Below are positions 48,319 through 56,969 of a stretch of 64,000 nt of DNA, piece by piece. The stretch spans positions 682,001 to 746,000 of the forward strand of contig NZ_CP069370.1 in NCBI RefSeq assembly GCF_019623905.1, written 5' to 3'. The DNA is from Neotabrizicola shimadae (GTDB lineage: Bacteria; Pseudomonadota; Alphaproteobacteria; Rhodobacterales; Rhodobacteraceae). Both the position numbers and the translations under genes were made by a program. The notes below the pieces were generated by a model that had not been told where the DNA came from, ran no database searches, and worked only from the letters and a program-made list of their open reading frames with translations. Positions within the stretch are counted from its first letter, which is position 1; each line of letters begins with the position of its first letter.

Positions 48319-49452
48319 TCAGGGCATCCGGCTGGCGATGTATTGCGCGAATTCGAAGTTCGGGCGTTCGAGGTGGCTGAGCGCGCCGGGTTCGGACAGG
48401 CCGGCGCAGAGGCCGCGATAGACCCGTTCGACGCAGCCCTTGTCTTCGAGATTGACGTCATCCAGCAGCAGGCGAAGCTGGTCGAGATGGCGGCTGGCCT
48501 CGGGGTCGGCGCACCAGTCGGCGCTCATGCCGCCGCCGTAGAGCACCTTCACATGGCCCGGCCCGTCGGGTGTGAGGCTGAGATACCAGAAATAGCCGGG
48601 CGTGAGCGTGATGAAGAGGCCCGGATAGATCGACAAGAGCCAGGTGATGCGGCGTTCGTCGCCCTGGAGCCGAGTGTTCGAGGGATGGGCTAGCGTCAGG
48701 GGCAGGCTGTCGTTCTTGACGATCCAGTGGTAGTTGAAGGTGGGAAAGCCTTCGGGGCAGGTCATTTTCATGAGGTCCACCGTGCCGCCGATGGTTTCGG
48801 CATGGCAGACCGGCAGGTGGTAGCTTTCCATGAAATTCTCGGCCAGCACCTTCCAGTTGGTGTGCCAGCGGAACTCTTGCCGGAAGTGTTCCTGGTAGTT
48901 GGCCATGTCGAGGTAGCCCACCAGGTTTTCGACATCCTTCAGGGCGAGGGCCGGGTCGGGGGCATCGGGGTTCAGCGTGACCATGATCCAGCCCAGCCAG
49001 TCGGCGACGCGGACCTGCGGCAGGGCCACGTCGGTCTTGCAGAAGCCTTCGTTGAGCGACATGGCCGGGGCGCCGCGGAGGCTGCCGTCGAGGTTGTAGG
49101 TCCAGGCGTGGTAGGGGCAGACGATGCTGCGCACCGAGCCGCGGCCTTCGAGCAGGGTGGACATGCGGTGGCGGCAGACGTTGGACAGGCCGCGCAGGGC
49201 GCCGTCGCGGTCGCGCAGGATGATGACGGGTTCGCCCGCGATTTCCATCGTCATGTAATCGCCCGGCTCTTTCAGCGCATCGGCGCGGCCGGCGCAGAGC
49301 CATTCGCGCGCGAAGATGTGGCGCTGTTCGGCCTGTTCGAATTCGGGCGATGTGTAGACCGATTTCGGCATGGCGCGGGCACGTTCGAAAGGCTGGGCGA
49401 CATTGGCGCGCAGCTCGTCCAGCGGGGTCAGGGCGGTGTCGTGGCGGGTCAT
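48319..49452 (-). CDS. Rieske non-heme iron oxygenase, large subunit (quaternary-amine type)
   Basis: 377 residues. Rieske 2Fe-2S motif C93-x-H95...C112-x2-H115 (CRHRMSTLL, CPYHAWTYN). Mononuclear iron site: His212 and His217 in NFMESYHLPVCH. The residue that bridges the two centres, normally Asp, is Glu209 here, as in CntA- and GbcA-type oxygenases acting on carnitine, betaine or related quaternary amines. GAGGGAA precedes the ATG. No reductase gene is nearby. Heads an operon with RidA, DUF1028 and LysR. Substrate is inferred only as an N-methylated or similar amine. Confidence 0.88.
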   Translation of the reverse strand: MTRHDTALTPLDELRANVAQPFERARAMPKSVYTSPEFEQAEQRHIFAREWLCAGRADALKEPGDYMTMEIAGEPVIILRDRDGALRGLSNVCRHRMSTLLEGRGSVRSIVCPYHAWTYNLDGSLRGAPAMSLNEGFCKTDVALPQVRVADWLGWIMVTLNPDAPDPALALKDVENLVGYLDMANYQEHFRQEFRWHTNWKVLAENFMESYHLPVCHAETIGGTVDLMKMTCPEGFPTFNYHWIVKNDSLPLTLAHPSNTRLQGDERRITWLLSIYPGLFITLTPGYFWYLSLTPDGPGHVKVLYGGGMSADWCADPEASRHLDQLRLLLDDVNLEDKGCVERVYRGLCAGLSEPGALSHLERPNFEFAQYIASRMP

Positions 49453-49657
49453 GGTTCCCTCGGCTGTGACATTGGCCGTGTCATGCTGGCGGAAATGCCG
49501 GGCCTTGTCTGCACCGAAGGCGCATCCTGAGCGCAGCGGGGCTGGGTCTGGCCGGACATTCCTGTTCGCTGCCCGATCCTGCATCGGTCAGGGCGAAGGA
49601 TAAAGCAGGGAAAGCGGTATCGTGGGTTAGGCGTTTCCTAAGCCACGGGCGGGGTGT

Positions 49658-51844
49658 TCACAGGAAACTTTGCGGGTCGATGTCGATGGCGAGCCGCAGG
49701 TTGGCGGGCAGGCGGATCTGGCCCACCCATTCGGCCAGGGCGGATTGCAGGGCGGTGGTGCGTTCGGCCTTGACCAGGAGCCGCACGCGGTGGCGGCCGC
49801 GGACGCGGGCGATGGGGGCCGGGGCGGGGCCGAAGACCTGGGCGCCGATGCGGGTGAGCGGTTCTGAGCGGCGGGCGAGGTCGTTTGCCGTGTCGAAGAC
49901 CTGGGCGAGGTCGGGCGAGGACAGGATGATGCCGGCGAGCCGGCCGAAGGGCGGGGTGCCGGCGGCGCGGCGGCCTGCGGCCTCAGCACGCCAGAAGGCA
50001 TCTTCCTCGCCGCCCAGGATGGCGCGGATCACGGGATGTTCTGGCTGGTGGGTCTGCAGAAGCGCGAGGCCGGGCTTTTCGGCGCGGCCGGCGCGGCCCG
50101 AGACCTGGCGCATGAGCTGGAAGGTGCGTTCGGCGGCGCGCAGGTCGGAGCCTTGCAGGCCGAGATCGGCGTCGATGACGCCGACGAGGGTGAGAAGCGG
50201 GAAGTTGTGGCCCTTGGCGACGATCTGGGTGCCGATAACGATATCGGCGCCGCCTTCGGCAATCGTCTCGATCTGCTCTTTCAGCGCGCGGGCCGAGCCG
50301 AAGAGGTCGGAGGAGAGGATGGCGGTGCGCGCCTCGGGGAAGCGGGCGGCCACTTCCTCGGCCAGGCGTTCGACGCCGGGGCCGACGGCGGCCATTCGGC
50401 CTTCGGCGCCGCAGGAGGGGCAGGCCTGGGGGATGGGTTTCGTGGCGCCGCACTGGTGGCAGACGAGGCGTTTGAGAAAGCGGTGTTCGACCATGCGGGC
50501 ATCGCAGTGGTCGCAGCCGACCTGGTTGCCGCAGGCGCGGCAGAGCGTGACCGGGGCGTAGCCGCGGCGGTTGAGGAAGAGGAGCGACTGTTCGCCCTTT
50601 GCCATGCGGTCCTGGATGGCCTGGGCGAGGGGGGCGGAGATCCAGCGGTTGGCGTCCAGTTTTTCTGCGCGCATGTCGATGGTGCGCAGGTCGGGCAGCA
50701 CCGCCTCGCCGAAGCGGGCGGGCAGGTCGATGCGGTGGTAGCGGCCCTGGTCGGCATTGACCCAGGTCTCCAGCGAGGGGGTAGCTGAAGCGAGGACGAC
50801 GGGGCAGCCGGTGATGGAGGCGCGCAGGACGGCCATGTCGCGGGCGTTGTAGAGAACGCCTTCCTCCTGCTTGTAGGAGGTGTCATGTTCTTCGTCGACG
50901 ACGATCAGGGCGAGGTCCTGGAAGGGCAGGAACAGGGCGGAGCGGGCGCCGACGACCATCTGCACGCCGCCCTCGGCCGCCATCTTCCACAGGCGGCGGC
51001 GTTCGGTGGAGGTGACGCCCGAGTGCCATTCGCCGGGGCGGGCGCCGAAGCGGGCCTGGACGCGGGTGAGGAAATCGGCGGTGAGCGCGATTTCGGGCAA
51101 GAGGACAAGGGCCTGGCGGCCGGCGCGGATCGCTTCGGCCACGGCTTCCAGATAGACCTCGGTCTTGCCGGAGCCGGTGACGCCCTTCAGGAGCGTGGCG
51201 GAAAAGCCGGCCTGGGCCACGGCGGCGACCAGGTGGTCGGCGGCGGGGATTTGCGCGCCGACGAGGCGGCCGCCGGCGGGGTCGAGGGGCGGGTAGGGCA
51301 GGTCGCGGGGGGCTTCTTCCTCGCGGATGGCGCCCTGCGCCACGAGGCCCTTGATGACGCCGGGGGTGACGCCGGCTTCGGCGCAAAGCTCCGCTTGCGT
51401 GACCGGGGCGCCGCCGAAGGCCGCCAGCGCATCCAGCACGCGGGCGCGGGCCTCTGTCATGCGGGTGGGGTCGCCCGCACCAGGGCGCAGGATGCGGCGC
51501 ATGGCGGGCGGGTCGAAGAGGCCGGGGGCGCGGGTGGCGAGCCGCAGCATGGCGGGGAGCGGCGTCAGCGTGTAGTCGGCGGCGCGGGTGAGGAAGGCGC
51601 GGAGTTCGGCGCGCATGGGCCGGGCGTCGAGGAGGCGCGAGACCGGGCGGACCTTCGCAGGGTCGAAATCGCCGCGGCCGGGGCCCCAGACCACACCCAG
51701 CACCTTGCGCGGGCCAAGCGGCACCTCGACGAAATCGCCGTCGCCGCAGCCGCCATCGGGGGCGCGGTAATCCAGGATCCGGCCAAGCGGCTCGGTGGTC
51801 AGCACGCCGACCAGATCGCCCGTGGCATAGGTCCGGTCGGCCAT
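49658..51844 (-). CDS. priA: Primosomal replication protein N' (PriA helicase)
   Basis: 728 residues. N-terminal 3'-DNA-binding domain, Walker A GVTGSGKTEVYLEAV, DEEH box in VVDEEHDTSYKQEEG, two zinc-binding cysteine clusters (CRACGNQVGCDHCDARM and CHQCGA...CPSCGAEG) and the helicase motif VSGRAGR. It reloads the replisome at stalled forks. An upstream extension of the frame to 51934 overlaps the divergent fsa start and was rejected. The 205-bp interval to the oxygenase gene holds nothing I can name. Confidence 0.96.
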   Translation of the reverse strand: MADRTYATGDLVGVLTTEPLGRILDYRAPDGGCGDGDFVEVPLGPRKVLGVVWGPGRGDFDPAKVRPVSRLLDARPMRAELRAFLTRAADYTLTPLPAMLRLATRAPGLFDPPAMRRILRPGAGDPTRMTEARARVLDALAAFGGAPVTQAELCAEAGVTPGVIKGLVAQGAIREEEAPRDLPYPPLDPAGGRLVGAQIPAADHLVAAVAQAGFSATLLKGVTGSGKTEVYLEAVAEAIRAGRQALVLLPEIALTADFLTRVQARFGARPGEWHSGVTSTERRRLWKMAAEGGVQMVVGARSALFLPFQDLALIVVDEEHDTSYKQEEGVLYNARDMAVLRASITGCPVVLASATPSLETWVNADQGRYHRIDLPARFGEAVLPDLRTIDMRAEKLDANRWISAPLAQAIQDRMAKGEQSLLFLNRRGYAPVTLCRACGNQVGCDHCDARMVEHRFLKRLVCHQCGATKPIPQACPSCGAEGRMAAVGPGVERLAEEVAARFPEARTAILSSDLFGSARALKEQIETIAEGGADIVIGTQIVAKGHNFPLLTLVGVIDADLGLQGSDLRAAERTFQLMRQVSGRAGRAEKPGLALLQTHQPEHPVIRAILGGEEDAFWRAEAAGRRAAGTPPFGRLAGIILSSPDLAQVFDTANDLARRSEPLTRIGAQVFGPAPAPIARVRGRHRVRLLVKAERTTALQSALAEWVGQIRLPANLRLAIDIDPQSFL

Positions 51845-51932
51845 GTGAGCGCTCGCATCCGCCTTTCGTTCGGGGAACCTTTGGGGTAAACGCGGGGGCG
51901 TCCGGCCGCAACCGCCTAGAGGAACAGCATCC

Positions 51933-52586
51933 ATGAAATTCTTTGTCGATACCGCCGAAGTCGAGGCGATTGCCGAGCTTCACGCCCTGGGCATGGTGGA
52001 TGGCGTGACCACCAATCCGTCGCTGATCCTGAAATCGGGCCGCGACATCCTGGAAGTCACCAAGGAAATCTGTTCGATCGTTCCCGGCCCCGTGTCGGCG
52101 GAAGTGGTCGCCACCAAGTCCGAGGACATGATCGCCGAGGGCCGCAAGCTGGCCGCCATCGCGCCGAACATCGCGGTGAAGGTGCCCTTGACCTGGGACG
52201 GGCTGAAGACCTGCAAGGTGCTGTCGGGCGAGGGTTTCATGGTGAACGTGACCCTGTGCTTCAGCGTCAACCAGGCGCTGATCGCCGCCAAGGCGGGGGC
52301 CACCTTCATCTCGCCCTTCGTGGGCCGGCTGGACGACATCAACATGGACGGTATGGAGCTGATCGGCGACATCCGCACCGTCTATGACAACTACGATTTC
52401 AAGACCGAGATCCTGGCCGCCTCGATCCGCACGGTGAACCATGTCACCCAATGCGCGCTGATCGGCGCGGATGTGATCACCGCGCCGCCGAATGTCATCA
52501 AGTCGCTGGCGAGCCACCCGCTGACCGACAAGGGTCTGGACCAGTTCCTGAAGGACTGGGCGAAGACCGGTCAGAAAATCGTCTGA
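51933..52586 (+). CDS. fsa: Fructose-6-phosphate aldolase / transaldolase-like
   Basis: 217 residues, the length of the short transaldolase group. Conserved features: [26 protein letters not shown], the Schiff-base lysine in [27 protein letters not shown] and [15 protein letters not shown]. Members either cleave fructose 6-phosphate to dihydroxyacetone and glyceraldehyde 3-phosphate or act as transaldolases; sequence alone does not decide. Divergent from priA, a common arrangement in Rhodobacteraceae. GAGGAAC precedes the ATG. Confidence 0.92.
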   Translation: MKFFVDTAEVEAIAELHALGMVDGVTTNPSLILKSGRDILEVTKEICSIVPGPVSAEVVATKSEDMIAEGRKLAAIAPNIAVKVPLTWDGLKTCKVLSGEGFMVNVTLCFSVNQALIAAKAGATFISPFVGRLDDINMDGMELIGDIRTVYDNYDFKTEILAASIRTVNHVTQCALIGADVITAPPNVIKSLASHPLTDKGLDQFLKDWAKTGQKIV

Positions 52587-52605
52587 CCCCGCTTTCCGGC
52601 TGCCG

Positions 52606-53331
52606 TCAGTCGGCGCTTGCCATCTGCGGCAGCCGGATTTCCCGCATGAGCTTGTCGCGGATGGCGACGGCGAAGCCGGTCCAGTCATCGACATGCATGG
52701 CGAAGGCATCGGGGCCGGTGATCACCTCGTTCAGGTAGTAGTCGCGGATCATTCGGTCTTCGCCGCCGATGCTGAGGCCGTTCACGGTGATGCCGAGCGC
52801 CTGGACCCGTTGCCGCGCCAGCCACAGGGGCAGGAAGCTGACGGGGCGGGGGCGGCGGGATTCTCGGCCGTCGCCCGACACGTCGATCACCCGTCGCCGG
52901 GCGCAGGCGCCCTGATCGGCGAGGGTGGCCGCAGCGTCGATGGCGCGACCGATCCCGGTGCTGCCCTGCGCAGCCCGGCCGGACGTGGCAAGGTCCTGCA
53001 CCAGGGTTTCCAGTCCGTCGCCTTCATCCACGCGGCGCGGCGGCAACACGACGAGGGGCGTGTCATTGTCGGCCCAGAGGATCACGCCGATTTCGACCTG
53101 CCCGGCGCCGTCGATGGCGCGCAGAACGCGCGGGTCGCGCAGCGCCAGGGCGTAGCCTTCGATCTGAAGCGCATATTCGGCGGCGTCGATGCTGCCGGAA
53201 CTGTCGATGGCCAGGATCAGCCGCAGGTCGATGCAGGCGGCCGAGGCGGAGGGCGCGCCGCCAAGGCAGAGCCCGGCGAGGGCCATGATCGCGGCAATGG
53301 GGCGGGGCAGGGAATGAACTGTGTCGGTCAT
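52606..53331 (-). CDS. DUF1194 family protein with von Willebrand A domain
   Basis: 241 residues from MTDTVHSLPRPIAAIM, with a signal peptide ending in APSASA-A near residue 32. The MIDAS metal motif DSSGSID follows in LILAIDSSGSIDAAEY, with later T/D residues in STGIGRAIDAAATL and VSGDGRES. Periplasmic; vWA domains bind protein partners through a divalent metal. Function unknown. Convergent with fsa (20 bp apart). Upstream is a 338-bp non-coding interval containing a long hairpin. Confidence 0.88.
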   Translation of the reverse strand: MTDTVHSLPRPIAAIMALAGLCLGGAPSASAACIDLRLILAIDSSGSIDAAEYALQIEGYALALRDPRVLRAIDGAGQVEIGVILWADNDTPLVVLPPRRVDEGDGLETLVQDLATSGRAAQGSTGIGRAIDAAATLADQGACARRRVIDVSGDGRESRRPRPVSFLPLWLARQRVQALGITVNGLSIGGEDRMIRDYYLNEVITGPDAFAMHVDDWTGFAVAIRDKLMREIRLPQMASAD

Positions 53332-53373
53332 GAAATGCGCTCGTGCTGAGAGGGATCGGGGCAACCTGGCAGT

Positions 53374-53415
53374 CCGGTTCGGACCTTTGCCGTTTGGGGC
53401 AAAGGCCCGAACCGG
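53374..53415. other. Long imperfect hairpin in a 338-bp non-coding interval (53332-53669)
   Basis: Two 18-base arms (53374-53391 and 53398-53415) pair with a single A-C mismatch around a six-base loop. It lies 43 bp upstream of the DUF1194 start. No T-tract follows on either strand. The rest of the interval holds the divergent promoters of DUF1194 and DUF484 and short direct repeats (GCGTGAA twice at 53471-53484 region); no gene is visible in it. Confidence 0.7.
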
Positions 53416-53669
53416 GCATGACCGGCTGGGACCTTCTCGGGCCGGGCATGGCTTACGAAACCAGCCCCGCGTGAACCCTGCGTGAAGCGCGCGTGGGCAC
53501 ATCGGAAAGGCATGGGGCGGGGGCACTCGTGCTTTGCTGCAACAACGCCGTGCAAGCCCGTGCTGGTGCGAAGAAAAATGCGGAATCCGTCTTGGTGGCC
53601 TGTTATGGTTGCCTGCAAATCACCGGATGGGGTCCGGCAAGAGACCCCTAAGGAAACGAGCAGGACGGT

Positions 53670-54362
53670 ATGATCGACCAGGACATGCGCGACCGCATCA
53701 TTGCGGAACCTGAAGTATTGCTGGACGACCGCGACGTGATGGAGGCGCTGATTGCCGCCAACGAGCGCGCGATGGGGGCCAATGTCATTGACCTGCGCGG
53801 CATCGCCATGGAGCGGATGGGCGCGCGGCTGGACCGGCTGGAGGATACCCACCGGTCCGTCATCGCGGCGGCCTACGAGAACCTGGCGGGCACGAACCAG
53901 ATTCACCGGGCGGTGCTGACGCTTCTGGACCAGACGAGCTTTGAGGGGTTCCTGACTGCGCTTGGCGCGGAGGTGGCAGGCATCCTGAGGGTGGATTGCG
54001 TGCGGCTGGTGCTGGAATCGGCCGGCGGCGGGGACGATCCGGCGCTGAGCCGGCTGGGGCCGGCGCTGCGCATCATGGAGCCCGGCTTCATCGAAGGCTA
54101 TATCGCGGCCGGGCGCAACACGCCGTTCCGGGCGGTGACGCTGCGCCAGACCCTGCCCGAAGGCGACGGGCTGTATGGCGAGCGGGCGGCATGGGTGCGG
54201 TCGGAGGCCTTGCTGCGGCTGGACCTGGGCAAGGGCCGGCTGCCGGGGCTTCTGGTTCTGGGGGCGGAGGATCCGCATCTGTTCCGGCCGACGCAAGGCT
54301 CTGACCTTCTGGCCTTTTTCGGCGGGGTCTTTGAACGGATGATGCGGCGTTGGCTGGGCTGA
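53670..54362 (+). CDS. DUF484 family protein (GAF-like)
   Basis: 230 residues. N-terminal segment typical of the family (VLLDDRDVMEALI, NVIDLRGIAMERMGARLDRLE), then a GAF-like domain to the C-terminus. DUF484 genes usually stand directly before xerC, as here; their function is not established. AAGGAAACGAGCAGG precedes the ATG. Its stop codon overlaps the likely xerC start region by 13 bases, so translation is probably coupled. Confidence 0.9.
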   Translation: MIDQDMRDRIIAEPEVLLDDRDVMEALIAANERAMGANVIDLRGIAMERMGARLDRLEDTHRSVIAAAYENLAGTNQIHRAVLTLLDQTSFEGFLTALGAEVAGILRVDCVRLVLESAGGGDDPALSRLGPALRIMEPGFIEGYIAAGRNTPFRAVTLRQTLPEGDGLYGERAAWVRSEALLRLDLGKGRLPGLLVLGAEDPHLFRPTQGSDLLAFFGGVFERMMRRWLG

Positions 54363-55288
54363 CGACGCCTGTGCTTCTGTCGCCCGAGGTCTCGGCGGCG
54401 CTGGCGGACTGGCTTGCGCATCTGCGCGCGCTGGACGGGGCGTCAGAGAACACGATCCGCGCCTATGGCGCCGATGTGGCGCGGTATCTGGGGTTCATGG
54501 CGCGCCATCGCGGCGGCACCGAGGGGGTGGCGCCGCTGGCGGCGCTGCCGGTGGCCGACCTGCGGGCCTGGATGGCGCATGAGCGGGACCGGGGCCTGGG
54601 AGCGCGGTCGCTGGCGCGGGCGTTGTCGGCGGTAAAGACCTTTACAGCCTGGGCTGCGGACCGGTCGGGCGCGGATGCCACTGCGGTGCTGTCGGCGCGC
54701 GGGCCGAAGCTGAAGCGGCGCCTGCCGCGGCCCCTGTCGGAGGACGGGGCGCGCGCCATGCTGGACGACGTGGGCGAGGGGGCGCGGCTGCCCTGGGTGG
54801 CGGCGCGCGATACGGCGGTGGTGACGCTGCTTTATGGTTCGGGCCTGCGGATTTCGGAAGCGCTGTCGCTGACCGGGGCCGATCATCCCTTGCCCGAGGT
54901 GCTGCGCATCCGCGGCAAGGGTGGCAAGGAACGGCTGGTGCCCGTTCTGCCCGCCGCACGGGCGGCGGTGACGGCCTATGTCGCAGCCTGCCCGCATGAG
55001 ATGACGGCTGGCGAGCCGCTGTTTCGCGGTGTGCGGGGAGGGGCGCTGAACCCGCGGCTGGTGGCCCTGGCGATGGAGAAGGCGCGGGCGCGGCTTGGCC
55101 TGCCGGCCAGCGCCACGCCCCATGCGCTGCGCCACAGCTTTGCGACGCATCTTCTGGCGGCGGGGGGTGATCTGCGGGCGATTCAGGAACTGCTGGGCCA
55201 TGCCTCGCTTTCCACCACGCAGGGCTATACGGCAGTTGACGCCGCCCGGTTGATGGAAGTCTATGAGCAGGCGCATCCCAGGGCCTGA
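54350..55288 (+). CDS. xerC: Site-specific tyrosine recombinase XerC
   Basis: 312 residues from a TTG start (54350); a GTG at 54371 is an alternative giving 305 residues. SAM-like N-domain (ENTIRAYGADVARYLGFM) and catalytic domain with Arg in YGSGLRISEALSL, Lys in GKGGKERLVPVL, His/Arg in HALRHSFATHLL, His in LLGHASLSTTQGYT and the Tyr nucleophile in that last segment (QGYTAVD) or beyond as is typical. With XerD it resolves chromosome dimers at dif. Follows DUF484 with a short overlap. Confidence 0.93.
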   Translation: MAGLTTPVLLSPEVSAALADWLAHLRALDGASENTIRAYGADVARYLGFMARHRGGTEGVAPLAALPVADLRAWMAHERDRGLGARSLARALSAVKTFTAWAADRSGADATAVLSARGPKLKRRLPRPLSEDGARAMLDDVGEGARLPWVAARDTAVVTLLYGSGLRISEALSLTGADHPLPEVLRIRGKGGKERLVPVLPAARAAVTAYVAACPHEMTAGEPLFRGVRGGALNPRLVALAMEKARARLGLPASATPHALRHSFATHLLAAGGDLRAIQELLGHASLSTTQGYTAVDAARLMEVYEQAHPRA

Positions 55289-55316
55289 GACGGGCCGGAC
55301 CGGGGCGGGGAGAGAG

Positions 55317-56024
55317 ATGAAGCTTCGCTACAAGGCCTTGGGTGTTCACCTGCTGACCGCGACCGGTGCGGTGTTGTCGATGCTGGCGATGCTGGCCGCC
55401 GTGGAGGGCCAATGGAGCCTGATGTTCCTGTGGCTGGTCTGCGCCTTCCTGGTGGACGGGCTGGATGGCCCGCTGGCGCGGCGCTATGACGTGACGGTGA
55501 ACTGGCCGACCTACGACGGCGTCCTGATGGACCTGATCGTGGATTACCTGACCTATGTGTTCATCCCGGCCTATGCGCTGTTCAAGTCGGGGCTGTTGCC
55601 GGGCTGGACCGGGTGGATTGCGATCATCGTGATCGTTTATGGCTCGGTGATCTATTTCGCCGACACGCGGATGAAGACCAAGGACAAGAGTTTCGCGGGC
55701 TTTCCGGCCTGCTGGAACATGGTGATCCTGGTGATGTTCGCGCTGAAGCCTTCGACCGGGGTGATCCTGGCCATCGTTATCCTGTTGACGGTGGCGATGT
55801 TCACCAACCTGAAGTTCATCCATCCGGTGCGCACGAAGCGGTGGCGCGAGGTGTCGCTGCCGGTGGCGCTGGCCTGGGTCTTCTTTGCCGGATGGGCGGC
55901 GATGGTGGATTTCGATCCCCAGACCTGGGCGCATTGGGGGTTGGTGGCGACCTCGGTCTATCTGGCGCTGGCGGGGATCGTGCAGCAGATCGTGCCGGAA
56001 AGCCGGGTGCAGCGCCTGGGCTGA
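55317..56024 (+). CDS. pcs: Phosphatidylcholine synthase (CDP-alcohol phosphatidyltransferase)
   Basis: 235 residues, eight membrane segments. The CDP-alcohol motif is DGLDGPLARRYDV, continued by YDGVLMDLIVDYL (the Asp-rich G-x3-D-x3-D part). Length and the FADTRMKTKDKSFAGFPACW region agree with Pcs, which makes phosphatidylcholine directly from CDP-diacylglycerol and choline and is typical of host-associated and marine Alphaproteobacteria. GGGGAGAGAG precedes the ATG, 28 bp after xerC. Confidence 0.92.
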   Translation: MKLRYKALGVHLLTATGAVLSMLAMLAAVEGQWSLMFLWLVCAFLVDGLDGPLARRYDVTVNWPTYDGVLMDLIVDYLTYVFIPAYALFKSGLLPGWTGWIAIIVIVYGSVIYFADTRMKTKDKSFAGFPACWNMVILVMFALKPSTGVILAIVILLTVAMFTNLKFIHPVRTKRWREVSLPVALAWVFFAGWAAMVDFDPQTWAHWGLVATSVYLALAGIVQQIVPESRVQRLG

Positions 56025-56028
56025 CGGG

Positions 56029-56865
56029 TCAGAGCCGGGTGAGCATGACCCCGGCCACGATGGTCAGCGCGGCCATGGCCTTGTCGCGCGTCATCCTTTC
56101 GCCGAAGGCCAGCCAGCCGATCAGCACGGCGAAGAGGATCGAGGTTTCGCGCAGGGCGGCGACCAGGGCGATGGGGGCAATGGTCATGGCCCAGACCGAG
56201 ACGGCATAGGCGCCGTAGCTGGCCGCGCCGGCGATGAAGCCCATGCCCCAGGACCGCCGGTCGCGCGGCAGCACGTCGATGCCGCGGATCAGGATGGAGC
56301 CGATGGCGAAGGCGGCGCCATCGGCCACGAAGACCCAGGCGACATAGGCGATGGCGTCGCCCGAGACGCGGGCGCCCATGCCGTCGATCAGGGTGTAGCA
56401 GGCGGTGGCGGCGGCCGAGCCGAGCGCGAAGGGCAGGAGGCGGCGGTTCTCGCCCCTGGAAAAGACGCCGCGGGCCATCATCAGGATGCCGAGACCCAGC
56501 ATCACGATGCCCGCATATTGCGGGAGCGTCACGGTGTCGGGCAGGGTCACGAGCCCGACGAGCGTGACCACGAGGGGCGCCGCGCCGCGCGCGATGGGAT
56601 AGACGCGGGAAAGGTCGCCGCGGTCATAGGCCAGCGTGAGGAAGGTCTTGTAGAAGAAATGCGTGGTGGCGGAGGCCGCGATCCAGAGCCAGACCTGCGC
56701 TTCGGGCCAGGGGCGGGTGAGGGCGACGGCGAGGCCGATGGGGACTTCGGCCACCGAGAGGATGACCATTGCCCCGATCTTTGAGGTTCCGGTCTTGATC
56801 AGCGCGTTCCACAGCGCGTGGAGAAAGGCCGCGGCGAGGACCGCGAGGAGGACGCCGAGGCTCAC
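56029..56865 (-). CDS. DMT superfamily (EamA) transporter
   Basis: 278 residues, about ten membrane segments in two EamA repeats (HALWNALIKTG near the start; ETSILFAVLIGWLAFGE near the end). It is a different subfamily from the DMT gene at 22.9 kb. Substrate unknown; cargo in the family includes amino acids and small metabolites. It is convergent with pcs, whose stop is only 4 bp away, and about 100 bp downstream of the polyamine-type cluster on the same strand. Confidence 0.88.
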   Translation of the reverse strand: MSLGVLLAVLAAAFLHALWNALIKTGTSKIGAMVILSVAEVPIGLAVALTRPWPEAQVWLWIAASATTHFFYKTFLTLAYDRGDLSRVYPIARGAAPLVVTLVGLVTLPDTVTLPQYAGIVMLGLGILMMARGVFSRGENRRLLPFALGSAAATACYTLIDGMGARVSGDAIAYVAWVFVADGAAFAIGSILIRGIDVLPRDRRSWGMGFIAGAASYGAYAVSVWAMTIAPIALVAALRETSILFAVLIGWLAFGERMTRDKAMAALTIVAGVMLTRL

Positions 56866-56943
56866 GTGATGCGCCTGTCATGAAACTGTCATGTGCGGCT
56901 TAGGCCCCGGCGCCGGGAAGGGCAAGGGGGCGCGGGGACCGAG

Positions 56944-56963
56944 GCCCCGGCCTTTGCCGGGGC
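56944..56963 (-). terminator. Stem-loop 3' of the PuuB-like gene
   Basis: GCCCCGGC and GCCGGGGC pair perfectly around a 4-base loop, 7 bp past the PuuB-like stop on the minus strand. It marks the probable end of the polyamine-type operon; no T-tract. Confidence 0.5.
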
Positions 56964-56969
56964 GAGGGG

